This document shows, piece by piece, positions 24,001 through 34,314 of a stretch of 64,000 nucleotides of DNA. Below the pieces are notes generated by a model. The model was not told where the DNA came from. It saw nothing but the letters and a program-made list of their open reading frames with translations, and did not search any database. This DNA comes from Cafeteria roenbergensis (taxonomy: Eukaryota > Sar > Bigyra > Bicosoecida > Cafeteriaceae): contig VLTN01000021.1 in the NCBI GenBank assembly GCA_008330645.1, positions 62,001-126,000 of the forward strand, given 5' to 3'. The stretch's first letter is position 1. Each line of letters starts with the position of its first letter. Both the position numbers and the translations under genes were made by a program.

Positions 24001-26753
24001 ATGGAGCATACGATTCGCTCAGCGGTGGAGGCATGCGATGCGGCTGCAATCGAAGCAATCGCAGATGCTTCCGCGCCAGTGAGTGCGCCGCCAGCTGGCG
24101 TGGCCGAAGCTCGGGTTGCTGGCCGCGCCCGCTGTGACGGGCAATTATGTGTGCAAGCGGCCGATTCGCACTTGTCTCGCAGGTCTCGCTGCTGGAGGAG
24201 GTGCTCTGGGAGGGCGGAACGGAGCTGCTTCGGGCTTCGGGCAGCGCTTCGGAAGGGGTGGCTGACGCATCGGCGAGGCTCCTCGTCCGCGCGGCGTCTG
24301 AGGCCTCCCCGAGGGAGGCCGTGCCATGCCTTTGCGGGATCCTTTGCAGTGCCGAGTCGGCGGAGGAGCTGGTTGTGGCGGGTGCTGCCATTGCGGCAGC
24401 TGTGGGGGGCACCGGCCGGTCAGGAGCGCAGTCGACGCAAGACGCCCGACGCGCGCTTGCCAGCGCGTGCACGGACGTGCTTCGTTCGGGTTCAGAGCCT
24501 TCCGCCGCTGAAACCTCGCATCGCCCTCCCACCGCCCGCATGGCCGTTGCCATGAGCTGGGCGGCGCTTGCTGCCTCGACCGCCCCTGGCGCGCTGGGCC
24601 GCGTTCTGCGCTGGCTCGGGGGCAGCCCGAGTCCGGCGTCCTCCGAGGGCAGTCCGCTCTCCGCGTGGCCTGGTGCTCGCGCGGCAATGCAGTCCCTTGC
24701 CGGCACCGCCGGCACGTCAGACACGCAACCCCACGAGCAGACGTTGGCCAAGCCGCGGCAGCAGCAGCGGCCGCCGCACGCAGGCGGGGAGGAGAGCACT
24801 CAGGGCGACCGGATGGAAGTCAAGACCGGGACGTCAGGGCGTGGAGAAGCCATCGCAGCCCTCCTGGTCGGTCTGGGGGTCCTTGGGATGCCCAGCTGGT
24901 CGTCGGCCGACGGATTCAGCGACGACGCCGAGGCCGACGACACCGGTGGTGCGGCACCAGCGCACGCAGCGGCCGCCGGCGGCGTGGCGGCATCGTGGCG
25001 CCCCGACGGCGCGCTCTCCCTGCTGCTGTGGTGCCTGGCTGGCACGGGCTGTGCGCCTGAGGCGCCCAACGCCATAGCTTCCGCGAAGGACCTGCCTCCG
25101 CTTGGCCCCGTCGGCATCGTGGGGCTCGGGGTGGCTGCAGCAGCAGGGGTCGCTGCTCGGCTTGGCACCTTCTCGGGAGGTCTCAGTCCGGTGCCAGCCT
25201 CGAAGTCGTCCTCGGCTCCGCCGCTGGCGCCGGCGTCGTCCGATGCCGCTCCCGCCCCGCGCGCAGCGACTGACGTGGCTCTGCCCGCTGGCGCTGGCGC
25301 ATGGGTCATCCCGCATCCCGTGACGCCGCCCCGTATCTGGTCCATCGTGCTCCCTGCGCTGGCAGGGCTCCTGCGCGTCGCCCAGCGCCGCGTGGATGCC
25401 ATCTCCGGGTCGGGGGGGGACCTCGACGAGGAGGAGGCCAAGGCGGCGGAGTCGCCTGCCTTTGACCTGCTCCTCTCCACGGACAGGCTGGCCCTTCCTG
25501 CCGCGGACCCGGGGGCCGTCGCCAAGTCGGCGGCAGAGCTTGCCGCGCTGGTGGTCAGGGCGTGCGGGCCCGACTCGCTCACCCTCCTGCAGACCCCACC
25601 TCCTCCCGTAACGGACATTTTGGCGATGGAGGAGGCGGCGCGAAGGCGAGCAGCGAACCTCCCGCCCGCCGGGGCCGCTGCCGGGAGGGGAGCCGCGGCT
25701 GGGGCGGACCGGCCCACATTTGTGCCCCCCGAGGTGAACGTGATGGCCGGCCTGCTTTCCAGGGCCACGAGCGCGCCGACGGAGGCGGCGTCCAAGGCAG
25801 CTGCCGACGATTTCGTGTGGGCGATGCAGGCGATGAGGCCCCGGGCGCGCATCTGGCTCGGGCGGGCCTTGCTGGCGGCGACGCAGCGGCCGCACGAGGC
25901 GGTGGCGGTTGTCGACGTGCTCCGGCGAACTGTGGCGGCAGCTGCCGCCGAGGTGGCGTCTCGGCGACGGGCCGGCAGGCCAGTCGCGCTGCGGAGCCCC
26001 GTGGCTCTGCGGTCAGCCGCGGACGGCGGGGCGGCCGGTGTGGTGGACGACATGCTCACCGCGCGCGTCAGGGCGGTGGCGCAGGTCATGGATGACGCCG
26101 CTGCAGCAGCCGCCGACACCGACGGCAGCGCGCGCCCAGCGCCGCCTTCTGGCACCCCCTCTGCACTGGCCGGCGCGGCTGAGCCCCTCTGCTCGCTCAT
26201 GCAGCTGACAAACCTGCTTCTTGCCGTCGAGGCCGGCTTGGAGGCGGCTCTGCCGGAAGACGGAAAGCTCCGCGCGGCCCTGCAGCCTGGGGCAGGCTCT
26301 GTGGCCGTCGCTGGCTCCAAGCGGCCCGGAGGCACCGGCAGCGGCGGCAGGCGCGTGACGTCGGGCCCCCGTGCCGCCAGCGAGACTCTGCAGCGCGGGC
26401 CCGGGGCTTGGGGCAGCGCTGAGGGGCAGTACGCGCCCTGCCTGCGCGCCACGCTGGCCGGCAAGGGCATTCGCGCACGGCAGTGTGCGGCCTTCGTCGC
26501 GTCCATGGAGCACTCCCTCCGGCGCAGGCAGGAGGAGCTGAGGGCGGCCACAGCCGGCAGGCCGCGCCTCCCAGCGGCGGCAGATGTGGTCGCCACCATG
26601 GCGAAGCAGGCGGAGGCGGCGCCTCGCGGGCCGGCGACTGTGGAGGCATCGTCACTTGTGCCGGGTGCGGTCCGCGCGGAGGCCGAGGAGGCGTCGCGGC
26701 TGATGCTGCTCGAGTCGGCGCTGCAGCCCATTCGCGAGGCGCTGTGTGCGTGA
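24001..26753 (+). CDS. Ala-rich helical hypothetical protein
   Basis: Exons are 24001-24078 (26 codons) and 24183-26753; the 104-bp intron is GTGAGT...CTCGCAG, phase 0. The product is 882 residues. The join gives a continuous amphipathic N-terminal helix region (MEHTIRSAVEACDAAAIEAI, then SLLEEVLWEGGTELL). The body is Ala-rich with probable helical hairpins (ELVVAGAAIAAAV, RARIWLGRALLAATQRPHEA, VVDVLRRTVAAAAAEV), interrupted by disordered Gly/Ser/Pro segments. The C-terminus is charged (FVASMEHSLRRRQEELRAA). It resembles ARM/HEAT-type cytosolic scaffolds, but I recognise no family and see no catalytic motif. It is codirectional with the LRR gene 302 bases upstream and converges on the NHL/EGF gene. 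Confidence 0.62.
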
Positions 26754-27197
26754 CGGGCGCCCTTCTGTCAGCGCAAGGGCAGGTGGTCTCCCGAGGCCAC
26801 GGGCTCCCAGCTGCAGGAGCCTGTCTTTCAGGAGGGGCAGCCATGACCGCAGCGGCCACGAGCGAGCGAGCGTGCGTGCGTGCGTGCGTGCGGGCTTGCG
26901 TGCGAGCGTGCGTGCGGGCTTGCGGGCTTGCGTGTCTACGCGTTTCGCGCAGCTGCGGGACGACGGAGTGTGGCGCAAGGCCGGCGAGAACGCAGGTGTT
27001 TTCGGGGGCGGAGCTGCACGCAAGAGCGGGCGTTCCGGCTGACGAGGGCTCTCGAGCGCACGGCGCCGCGATGCCCCTCGGTGCGCGCCGGGGCAGCTGC
27101 CACCAGTATGCAGCGCATGCAACGGACCACATGAACAAGCGAGCGAAGAGGTGCGCGCGGCCTGGCCAACCAGCGCAGCCCTGCCAGGGGCCGAGAG
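26754..27197. other. Convergent intergenic region with tetranucleotide microsatellite
   Basis: 444 bases lie between two stop codons. At about 26862-26937 the sequence is an imperfect GTGC/TGCG/GAGC tetranucleotide repeat (gtgcgtgcgtgcgtgcgtgc and variants). I see no gene. Confidence 0.55.
26862..26937. repeat. (GTGC)n microsatellite
   Basis: A run of gcgt/gtgc units with scattered cttg and agcg variants, located between convergent genes. The alternating purine-pyrimidine pattern is favourable to Z-DNA. Confidence 0.8.
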
Positions 27198-30100
27198 CTA
27201 AGCAGCAAAGGCTGTCTTGGTGACGCTGGAGCCGGCCGAGTCGGTGCTGCGGCGGCTTCGGCGCTTTTCCGCGCGCATTGCGAGGAAGCGCTGGTGCAGG
27301 CGGCGCCGGACGAAGAGGTAAACGAGGGCGAGCACAAAGACGGTCGAGGCGGTGACGATGATGATGAGCAGCGTGTTGCGCTCGAACCACGTGGGGACGT
27401 AGATGGTGAGGTGGCAAGTCCTGAACGACCCGTCGGGGTTGAGCGACCCCTGGAACCCGTCCAGGCAGTCTGAGTCGCCAAAGATGTAGCCCGCTGGAAT
27501 CGGCCGGTTGAACAGGTCGGTCCAAGGCTCCTCCACAAGGTTCCCGTCCGCGTCGAGCCACGTCCGCTGCTTGCAGAGGCACGTGCACGTGTCCGGCGCC
27601 GAGCAGTTCCCCCGGCCCGTCTGAACGCCGTTGAAGGTCTGGAGGCGGTTGGTGCCGCAGGGGTCCAGCTCGAAGGCAGAGATCTTGGCCGGGTCCACGG
27701 TGTCGAGCTCCGCGATGATCTCCCGAGTGGCGTGCTGCGTGCACACGGGGGTCCGGCAGTCGAAGCCCGTCCACTCAGGCGGGCACTCGCACACGTCCGG
27801 GGCCGTGCAGTTGCCCCCGTTGGCGCAGCGCCAGCAGCCCTGGCCCAGGGCGGCCACCCCCTCGCTCCCGCCGGGCGCCACGTCGCGGCAGTCCGGGTCG
27901 AAGAAGCCCTGCACGCACACGGGGATGGAGCAGTCGTCGCCCATCCATCCGGTGTTCTCCTGGGCCAGCTCCATGTCCGGGTGCACGATGGGGAGAAGGC
28001 TGGGCTCCTGGGGGCAGTCGCACTCGTCCGGGGCCGCGCACACGCCGTGCTTGCAGCCGCGCTGCAGGCCAAAGAGGTCCGTGTACGAGCAGATGGGCAC
28101 GTTGCAGTCGAACCCCTCCCAGCGGCCGGCCTCGCACTCGCACGTGTCGGGGGCCACGCAGCTGCCGCCGTTGAAGCAGGCGTAGATGCCCTCCCCCGTG
28201 ATCTTGTCGCCCTCCACCCACGTCGAGGCGTCCACCTGGACGAAGTTGGGGTGGTTCACCCGCTGCTTGCGGCCCTCCGCCTTGAACGACGTGGCCCGGT
28301 CGTTGTCCCAGGGGTTGTCCCAAGAGCCCTGGTACCACTCCTCCCGCCCGCACAGGTCCGCCGACACTCGCACGCGCGAGGGCGGCGTGAAGCGCGTGGG
28401 CGGGCTGCAGCCGCCCTGGAACGTGACCCCGTCGTTGGTGGTGGCCACGAACCGCTCGTTGCCCTCCTCGTCGTTGCGCACCCAGCGCTCCGCCTGCACG
28501 CAAATGGGCGTGTTGCAGTCGTAGCCCGTCCAGCCGGTCAGCTGCGGGTCGCCGTCTGAGCGGCGGAAGTAGGGCTCGCCGCGGAGGTCGCGGAACGTGT
28601 TTTGGTGCTGCACGCACGTGCACGTGTCGGGCGCGGTGCAGACGCCGCCGTTGAAGCACTCCTGCGCGCACAGCGGGATCGTGCAGTTGTAGCCGGACCA
28701 GCCCTTTTCGCAGGTGCAGGTGTCGGGGAGAGTGCAGTTGCCGTGGTTGGGGCACTGCCGGAACTGCACCTCCCTGTCCGTCCCGAGGAGGGGCGCAGGG
28801 TTGAGGGGCTCCGCGCCGCCGCGGTTCACGCCGTCGGCTCGCACGATGGTTTCTGGCAGGTACACGTCCGAGACGTTGGTGAGCTCGGCCACCGTCTGCT
28901 CGCAGATGGGGAGGGTGCAGTCGTGCCCCTCCCAGCCGGGCGCGCACTGGCAGGTGTTCGGCCCCACGCATGTGCCGCCGTTGAAGCAGCCGAGGAGCAC
29001 TTGGTCCACGCACTCGCCCCCCGGGGCCACCCAGCGGCCGTCGGAAATGACCCGCTTGTCGGTGAAGACGACCCGCGGAAGGAACGAGAAGGTGGTGTTG
29101 GTGGTCGGCGTGGTCAGGGCGCCGGAGTCGAGGTCGCGCGTCTTGTTCACGTCCGCAGGGCAGGTGCGGTTGAAGCGCGTGACGCAGTTGATCTCCGGCA
29201 GCCACTCCGTTCCCGGGACGCGCTCCCACCAGCCGTCGCGGCGCCAGCCCTCCATGGTGGCATCGCCCAGGGGCGGCTTGTGCTCGTGCACGCTGACCCA
29301 GCCGATGGCATCGTCCATGAACCTGCTGTAGTAGTTGGGGTGCTCGTGCACGTAGCCGCGGAACTTCCAGGCGGTGCGGGGGTTTTCCCACACCGTGACG
29401 GCGCGCTCCGAGCACGAGTACGTGCCCTGGCCCGTGGTGAGCGGGTGCAGGGACACGCGGTCGCGGAAGAAGTAGCCGATGTCGCAGACTGGGGTGCGGC
29501 AGTCGAACCCTGCCCAGCCCGGGGCGCACTTGCACACGCCGGGGGCAGTGCAGTTGCCGCCGTTGGCGCAGACGTACACGCCCTGCGTCTCGCGCTGGAA
29601 CTGGGCGAGGGCCAGCTGCCGGTCCGAGGCCGAGGCGGACGGGGAGGACCAGACGTGGGAGGTGTTGGAGGGCCCCCAGCCATAGGGGCGCAGCGGGGCG
29701 CGGCGCCAGTATCCCGTGACGTTGTCGTACTCCGTTTCGTACCGGAAAAAGGTCACGGCCGACACGTCCAGCTCCAGGAGCATGCAGCGCGGCGGCACGG
29801 AGGCGCGGCCAGTGAGGCTGCGGACGGGCGGCACCGGAATGTCGACGAACTCCTTCTCCAGCTGCAGGCAGTCGAACTCGTGCGTTGACGCGCACCACTC
29901 CTCCAGCTCGCAGGGGGTGTATCGCTCCCAGCCCGGCTCGCGCCAGGGCGACGGCGCCGAGTGCTCGGGGATGGGGTCCGCCTCGAAGAAGCCCTGGTTG
30001 CAAATCGGCTTGGAGCAGTCGTGCCCAGACCACCCCGGCTCGCACATGCACGTGTTGGGGGCCACGCAGGTCGCGCCGTTGAGGCACGTCTGGTCGCAAA

Positions 30101-32915
30101 CCGGGGTGCGGCAGTCGATGCCCGTCCACTCCTTGGGGCACGTGCAGGTGTCAGGGGCAGTGCAGTTGCCCCCGTTCCCGCACGTCATGGAGCACATCGG
30201 CGTGGTGCAGTTGGCGTCGAACCAGCCAATGTCGCAGCCGCAGGTGTCGGGCGCCGTGCACGCCCCGTTGACGCACGTCTGCACGCACATTGGCGTGTCG
30301 CACGCCGGGAAGCCGGTGTACCCAGGCTTGCACGTGCAGGTGTCGGGGCCCGTGCAGATCTGCCGCGAGCCGCAGGACGACGAGCACACCGGGGTCGTGC
30401 AGTCCACGCCGGCCCAGCCGGGCGAGCACTCGCAGAGCTCGGCGCCCGCGCAGACGCCCCCGTTTTCGCACGGCCGGGCGCACGACGCGGTCAGGGCGCG
30501 AATGGCGTGGGCCGACGCGTCCGCGATCACGAGGGACTCTCCCGTGCCGTTGAGGCCGAGGGCGGCGGGGCGCACCGCCACGCCGGTCGGCCCGCCGAGA
30601 CGGGCCGCCGCCGGTGGCTGCGTGTCGCTGTACCCGCAAGCGTTGTCCAGGGGCGCGTTGGCCGCGCCCGCCACGGTCTCGACCTCAACCAGCGAGAGGT
30701 TGTACCGCGCCACCGCGAACGTCCGGGAGGCGCCGACCAGGTCGAGAGAGGTGACGCCGCCGCTGGGGGAGCCGGGAAGTGCGCCCTGGCCGAAGCCGGG
30801 GGCGCCCCGTCCCGCGAACTCGGCGCCCCATCCTCGGTGCAGCGTCACGGTGACGAGGCCACCCGCAGCAAGGTCCATTGCCCCTGCGTGGGCAGCGGCC
30901 AGGCACAGGGACGACGTCTCCGAGTACAGCCCGTCGCCCTCCACCACTCCTGCCGCGGAAGAGCACGCGGCCGGGCAGCTGATCCTCACGGTGGACAGGT
31001 CGGACGTGTCCTCCTGGACGTCCAGGGCCATGGAGTCAGTGCCGGAGTACGGGCCAGAGGTCACTCGAGCAGAGGTTAGGCCAACGTCCGGAGGGGAGGC
31101 TCCGAGGCAGTTGGCGGGCAGCGAGCGGCCGTTGATGTCCTCGTTGTCGCGGTTGTAGTGGACGTTGCCGGAGAGGGGCGAGGCCATCTCGCCGGTGCTG
31201 TCGACGTCCGGGTCGTACGACTCGCAGCCGCGCGGGCGCCACACGTCGACCAGGCGGGCAGCGCAGCTCACGGGGCGGGCGACATGGTCCGCAGGGGTGA
31301 CGCGGCGGATGCGGCAGCTGGAACTGTCTGCGAGGTACATCCGCCCGTCCGCGGTCATCGCCACGCCCCGAGGCTTGTCGAGCCGGGCCCGCTGGCTGAT
31401 GCCGTCCTGCTCTCCGTCGTCGAGCCCGCCGGCCAGCGTCACGACGCGGTCGTAGCTGTCGATGCCCTGGATGGACGAGACAGACGGGGCGCTGAAGCTT
31501 CCCGCGCGGGTGATGCGCCGCAGCCGATCGCCGTCCGCCACCAGCACCGTGGCGTCCTCTCCGAGCGCCACGTCGTACGGGTGCCAAAAGCGGGCGTTCT
31601 CCCGGCTGCCGTCCCGGTAGCCCTGCACGCCCGTGACGCAAGGGGCGGGGCACCCGGGCCCCTCGAGCGGCGAGCGCACCACCTGGCCCGCCAGCGTTCG
31701 CACCTCCCCGGCTGGGCTGATGTGCCTGATGACGAAGTTGAGCGTGTCGGCGACGAAGATGTGACCAGCGCTGTCGGCGACCACGCCGTGCGGAGTGTCG
31801 AAGCGGGCCTCGGTGGCGGGGCCGTCCCTGAGACCCTGCTTCTCCGAGTTGGGGGGCAGGTGCGAGCCGCCGCCGGCCACGGTGCGGACCACAACGGCAG
31901 AGAGGTCGACGCCGCCGGCAGCAGCAGAGGCGGTGTCTGCGCCGCGGATCTCCCTGATCACGTGGTTGTACGTGTCCGCCACGACGACGACGACGGAGCA
32001 CGCTGCGCCTGCGCAGTCATGCCACACGGTGATGCCGGAGGGACTGCTGAAGCTGGCCAGCTGGCCGGGCCCGTCGGCGTAGCCAGCCAGCGGGCGCCCT
32101 TGCGCGTCCCGCAGCCCAGCAACGGTGGTCACTTCGGCCGTGATGGGGTCGATGCGACGCACGGCGTGGTTGCCAGTGTCGGCCACGAACACGGCTCCGT
32201 CGTTTGCGACGGCTACGGCCGAAGGAAAGCGGAAGCGGGCCTGGGAGGCGGGGCCGTCGCGCAGGCCCGGGACGCCGTCCCCCGCAGCCGGCGTCGTGCC
32301 CGAGGCGCTGCCCAGCCCGTAGGACGCGCCCGGCCCTCCGCCGGCCACGGAGTAGAGCCTGCCCTGCGGCATGCCCACGAGCGGGTCGTAGTTCCAGCCG
32401 TGGGGGCCGGGCTTTGGGCGCCCCGGGGCCCCCTCGCCCCAGCAGCGCACGGGGCAGGCGGCGTAGTCTGTCTGCGCGTCGGTCAGGCAGTCGCCGCCGG
32501 CCAGCAGCACGCAGACCCGCTCGGCCGAGGCGAAGTCGTTCCGGTGAGACACGGCGCCACCCACAGCAAAGGGGGTGTCCGTGATGACCGGCACGTTGGG
32601 GGGCAGCGAGGCGAGGTCGACGCCCTGGATCTGGTAGGAGCAGGTCTGCGTGGGCGGGGAGCCGCAGGCGATGTCTTCGCAGATGTGGCACTTGGTGCGG
32701 GCGCCGTGCTGCTCGCAGGTGTGGCGCATGTCCTGGAAGCTGGACGAGGTGCGGCCCTTGTGCTCCTCCGGGAAGGTGGAGACGGGGCCCTTGGCGTAGG
32801 CGAAGGGCCACACCGGGTCGACGACGGACTCGCACCAGTGCTTCTCGGTCCAGGGCAGCTGGGCGCGCCACGCAGCGGCCGGGCTGGGAGAGAGCGCGAG
32901 GGCCAGCGCCAGCAT
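27198..32915 (-). CDS. NHL-repeat and EGF-like type I membrane protein
   Basis: A 1,905-residue protein from the ATG at 32915. The N-terminus is hydrophobic (MLALALALSPSPAAAW) and reads as a signal peptide. A Cys-containing domain follows, then NHL-type beta-propeller repeats at about 195-560 (ADTGNHAVRRIDP, ADTYNHVIREI, ADTLNFVIRHISPAGEV, ADSSSCRIRRVTPA). From about residue 790 a long array of tenascin-like EGF modules repeats the pattern C-NGG-C-APDTC-C-GW-G-DC-TPVC. Near the C-terminus one TM helix (LLIIIVTASTVFVLALVYLF) is followed by a basic, Ser-rich tail. NHL plus EGF architecture recalls teneurin-class or adhesion proteins; cell-surface adhesion is inference. The frame is open 135 codons further upstream to 33320, with an ATG at 33191, but that would bury the signal peptide. 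I found no GTGAG donor upstream to supply another exon. Confidence 0.82.
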   Translation of the reverse strand: MLALALALSPSPAAAWRAQLPWTEKHWCESVVDPVWPFAYAKGPVSTFPEEHKGRTSSSFQDMRHTCEQHGARTKCHICEDIACGSPPTQTCSYQIQGVDLASLPPNVPVITDTPFAVGGAVSHRNDFASAERVCVLLAGGDCLTDAQTDYAACPVRCWGEGAPGRPKPGPHGWNYDPLVGMPQGRLYSVAGGGPGASYGLGSASGTTPAAGDGVPGLRDGPASQARFRFPSAVAVANDGAVFVADTGNHAVRRIDPITAEVTTVAGLRDAQGRPLAGYADGPGQLASFSSPSGITVWHDCAGAACSVVVVVADTYNHVIREIRGADTASAAAGGVDLSAVVVRTVAGGGSHLPPNSEKQGLRDGPATEARFDTPHGVVADSAGHIFVADTLNFVIRHISPAGEVRTLAGQVVRSPLEGPGCPAPCVTGVQGYRDGSRENARFWHPYDVALGEDATVLVADGDRLRRITRAGSFSAPSVSSIQGIDSYDRVVTLAGGLDDGEQDGISQRARLDKPRGVAMTADGRMYLADSSSCRIRRVTPADHVARPVSCAARLVDVWRPRGCESYDPDVDSTGEMASPLSGNVHYNRDNEDINGRSLPANCLGASPPDVGLTSARVTSGPYSGTDSMALDVQEDTSDLSTVRISCPAACSSAAGVVEGDGLYSETSSLCLAAAHAGAMDLAAGGLVTVTLHRGWGAEFAGRGAPGFGQGALPGSPSGGVTSLDLVGASRTFAVARYNLSLVEVETVAGAANAPLDNACGYSDTQPPAAARLGGPTGVAVRPAALGLNGTGESLVIADASAHAIRALTASCARPCENGGVCAGAELCECSPGWAGVDCTTPVCSSSCGSRQICTGPDTCTCKPGYTGFPACDTPMCVQTCVNGACTAPDTCGCDIGWFDANCTTPMCSMTCGNGGNCTAPDTCTCPKEWTGIDCRTPVCDQTCLNGATCVAPNTCMCEPGWSGHDCSKPICNQGFFEADPIPEHSAPSPWREPGWERYTPCELEEWCASTHEFDCLQLEKEFVDIPVPPVRSLTGRASVPPRCMLLELDVSAVTFFRYETEYDNVTGYWRRAPLRPYGWGPSNTSHVWSSPSASASDRQLALAQFQRETQGVYVCANGGNCTAPGVCKCAPGWAGFDCRTPVCDIGYFFRDRVSLHPLTTGQGTYSCSERAVTVWENPRTAWKFRGYVHEHPNYYSRFMDDAIGWVSVHEHKPPLGDATMEGWRRDGWWERVPGTEWLPEINCVTRFNRTCPADVNKTRDLDSGALTTPTTNTTFSFLPRVVFTDKRVISDGRWVAPGGECVDQVLLGCFNGGTCVGPNTCQCAPGWEGHDCTLPICEQTVAELTNVSDVYLPETIVRADGVNRGGAEPLNPAPLLGTDREVQFRQCPNHGNCTLPDTCTCEKGWSGYNCTIPLCAQECFNGGVCTAPDTCTCVQHQNTFRDLRGEPYFRRSDGDPQLTGWTGYDCNTPICVQAERWVRNDEEGNERFVATTNDGVTFQGGCSPPTRFTPPSRVRVSADLCGREEWYQGSWDNPWDNDRATSFKAEGRKQRVNHPNFVQVDASTWVEGDKITGEGIYACFNGGSCVAPDTCECEAGRWEGFDCNVPICSYTDLFGLQRGCKHGVCAAPDECDCPQEPSLLPIVHPDMELAQENTGWMGDDCSIPVCVQGFFDPDCRDVAPGGSEGVAALGQGCWRCANGGNCTAPDVCECPPEWTGFDCRTPVCTQHATREIIAELDTVDPAKISAFELDPCGTNRLQTFNGVQTGRGNCSAPDTCTCLCKQRTWLDADGNLVEEPWTDLFNRPIPAGYIFGDSDCLDGFQGSLNPDGSFRTCHLTIYVPTWFERNTLLIIIVTASTVFVLALVYLFVRRRLHQRFLAMRAEKRRSRRSTDSAGSSVTKTAFAA

Positions 32916-33623
32916 GGCCCCGCAGGCCAAGGGCGGCAGTCGCTGGGCGTGGCGTCCGCGCCTGCGACCGGGGTGGTCGCTCAGCGCGTTGCCGGCCCCT
33001 CCGCGCGCGTCTCCAGCTGCAAGGTCAGCGCTGCCGACGCCATCCCCGGCCCGGCCACGGCAGCTGCGGCTTTCGGGGTGCGCCTTGGCGCTGTCCTCGC
33101 GCGAGCCTCGCGCGCAGGTGCTGCTTGGCAGCCCGAGAGTCTGCCGAGCAAACGGCCCGCGCTCGGCGCCATGCGGCCGCCTTGCGGCCATGGGCGGCGC
33201 TTCCAGGCCCCGGCCGGAGCTGCGCCCATCGCCGGGCGCATTGGGGGATCGCGCAGCGCCACCTGTTCGCCTGGCCCAGCCCGCTGGGCCCCCGACCGGC
33301 GCTTGCGCAAGCCACAGCATGCGGTTGCGGCGTCGCTGGGGCCGCCCCAGGAGCTCAGGCGTGCAGTCGTCGAGAGGGAAAAGCGGCGGCCACTCTCAGG
33401 TCCCAGATCGGCCGCTCGCTGCCAGGCCCGAGCGGCGGCCCGGCGGCGATGCTAGCGTGGCGGCAGGCTGCGGAGGCTGGGTGTCGGACAACGCTCCGGC
33501 AGAGCACTGGCTCTGCCGCATGTGGGCGAGAGGCACGAAAATTTTCAGCGCGCCTTCGGAGCGCACGCGAGTGGTGCGCAGCGACGCGGGCCGGCCGCTT
33601 CGGGCACACGGCTGGCTGCAGCC
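32916..33623. promoter_or_regulatory. Divergent intergenic region, NHL/EGF gene / makorin gene
   Basis: 708 bases lie between two start codons. A local AT-rich element gaaaattttc lies at 33537-33546, about 80 bases before the makorin ATG. One ATTGG pentamer is at 33240. The minus-strand frame is open through much of it, so a longer N-terminus of the NHL/EGF protein cannot be excluded. Confidence 0.35.
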
Positions 33624-34274
33624 ATGTCATCGTCCAGGACGGCCCCGCTGCCGAGGCTTCCAGGAGCCAAGGCCCCTGCCACAGCGTCGGGGCCGGAGCC
33701 GCATTCTCAGTTCCGCCTTGGCGGGTGGGACGGGGCGCAGAAGCGCTCGGCGGGCGCGGCAGCAGCGTCGGCGGGCGACAGCGACGGTGGTGACAGCGAT
33801 GGCGAGACCTCGCGTGCTGCCGACGGGGCACGCCCGTCTGCTGCGACAGTTGCTGCGCGGGCTGCGCCTGCGGCTGGGACTGGGAAGCCCGGGACAAGCG
33901 GAGCTCCCGCCGCTGCTGTGCGCGAGCCAGAGTGGCGTGGGCCCCAGTCGGGGAAGGCAGCCCCCCGTGGAGCCGTGCGCACGGCAGGCGGAGCGCTTGC
34001 GTTTCCGCTCTACGCCGGCAGCGGCGGCAAGGGCCCCACAGCTGGCCCGGCGCCGCGTGGGTCGTCGACAACTGCTGGTGCTCCGGCCAAGTCGGGGTGG
34101 GTCCGCATCGAGCGGCGCCCGGCCGGCGCCTCGGCGGGTGGCGGCCAAGCCGTCACCCCCCACTCCCGCATGCGGCTGTCCGCCGACGCCCCAGAATTCG
34201 TGCCCGGCGTTGTGGATGCCTCTCTGGGGAGCTGGGCGTCGGTCGCTGGAAAGAATGCGCCTCCCCCTCTGCCT

Positions 34275-34314
<40 letters not shown>

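Noticed and set aside
24800-26731. Minus-strand ORF of 643 codons opposite the gene at 24001
   Set aside because: It is a Ser/Ala-rich antisense shadow. The plus frame has a phase-consistent first exon.
27775-30141. Minus-strand ORF of 788 codons overlapping the NHL/EGF gene
   Set aside because: It is a shifted frame of the EGF array on the same strand, with Arg/Pro/His-rich shadow composition and none of the cysteine pattern.
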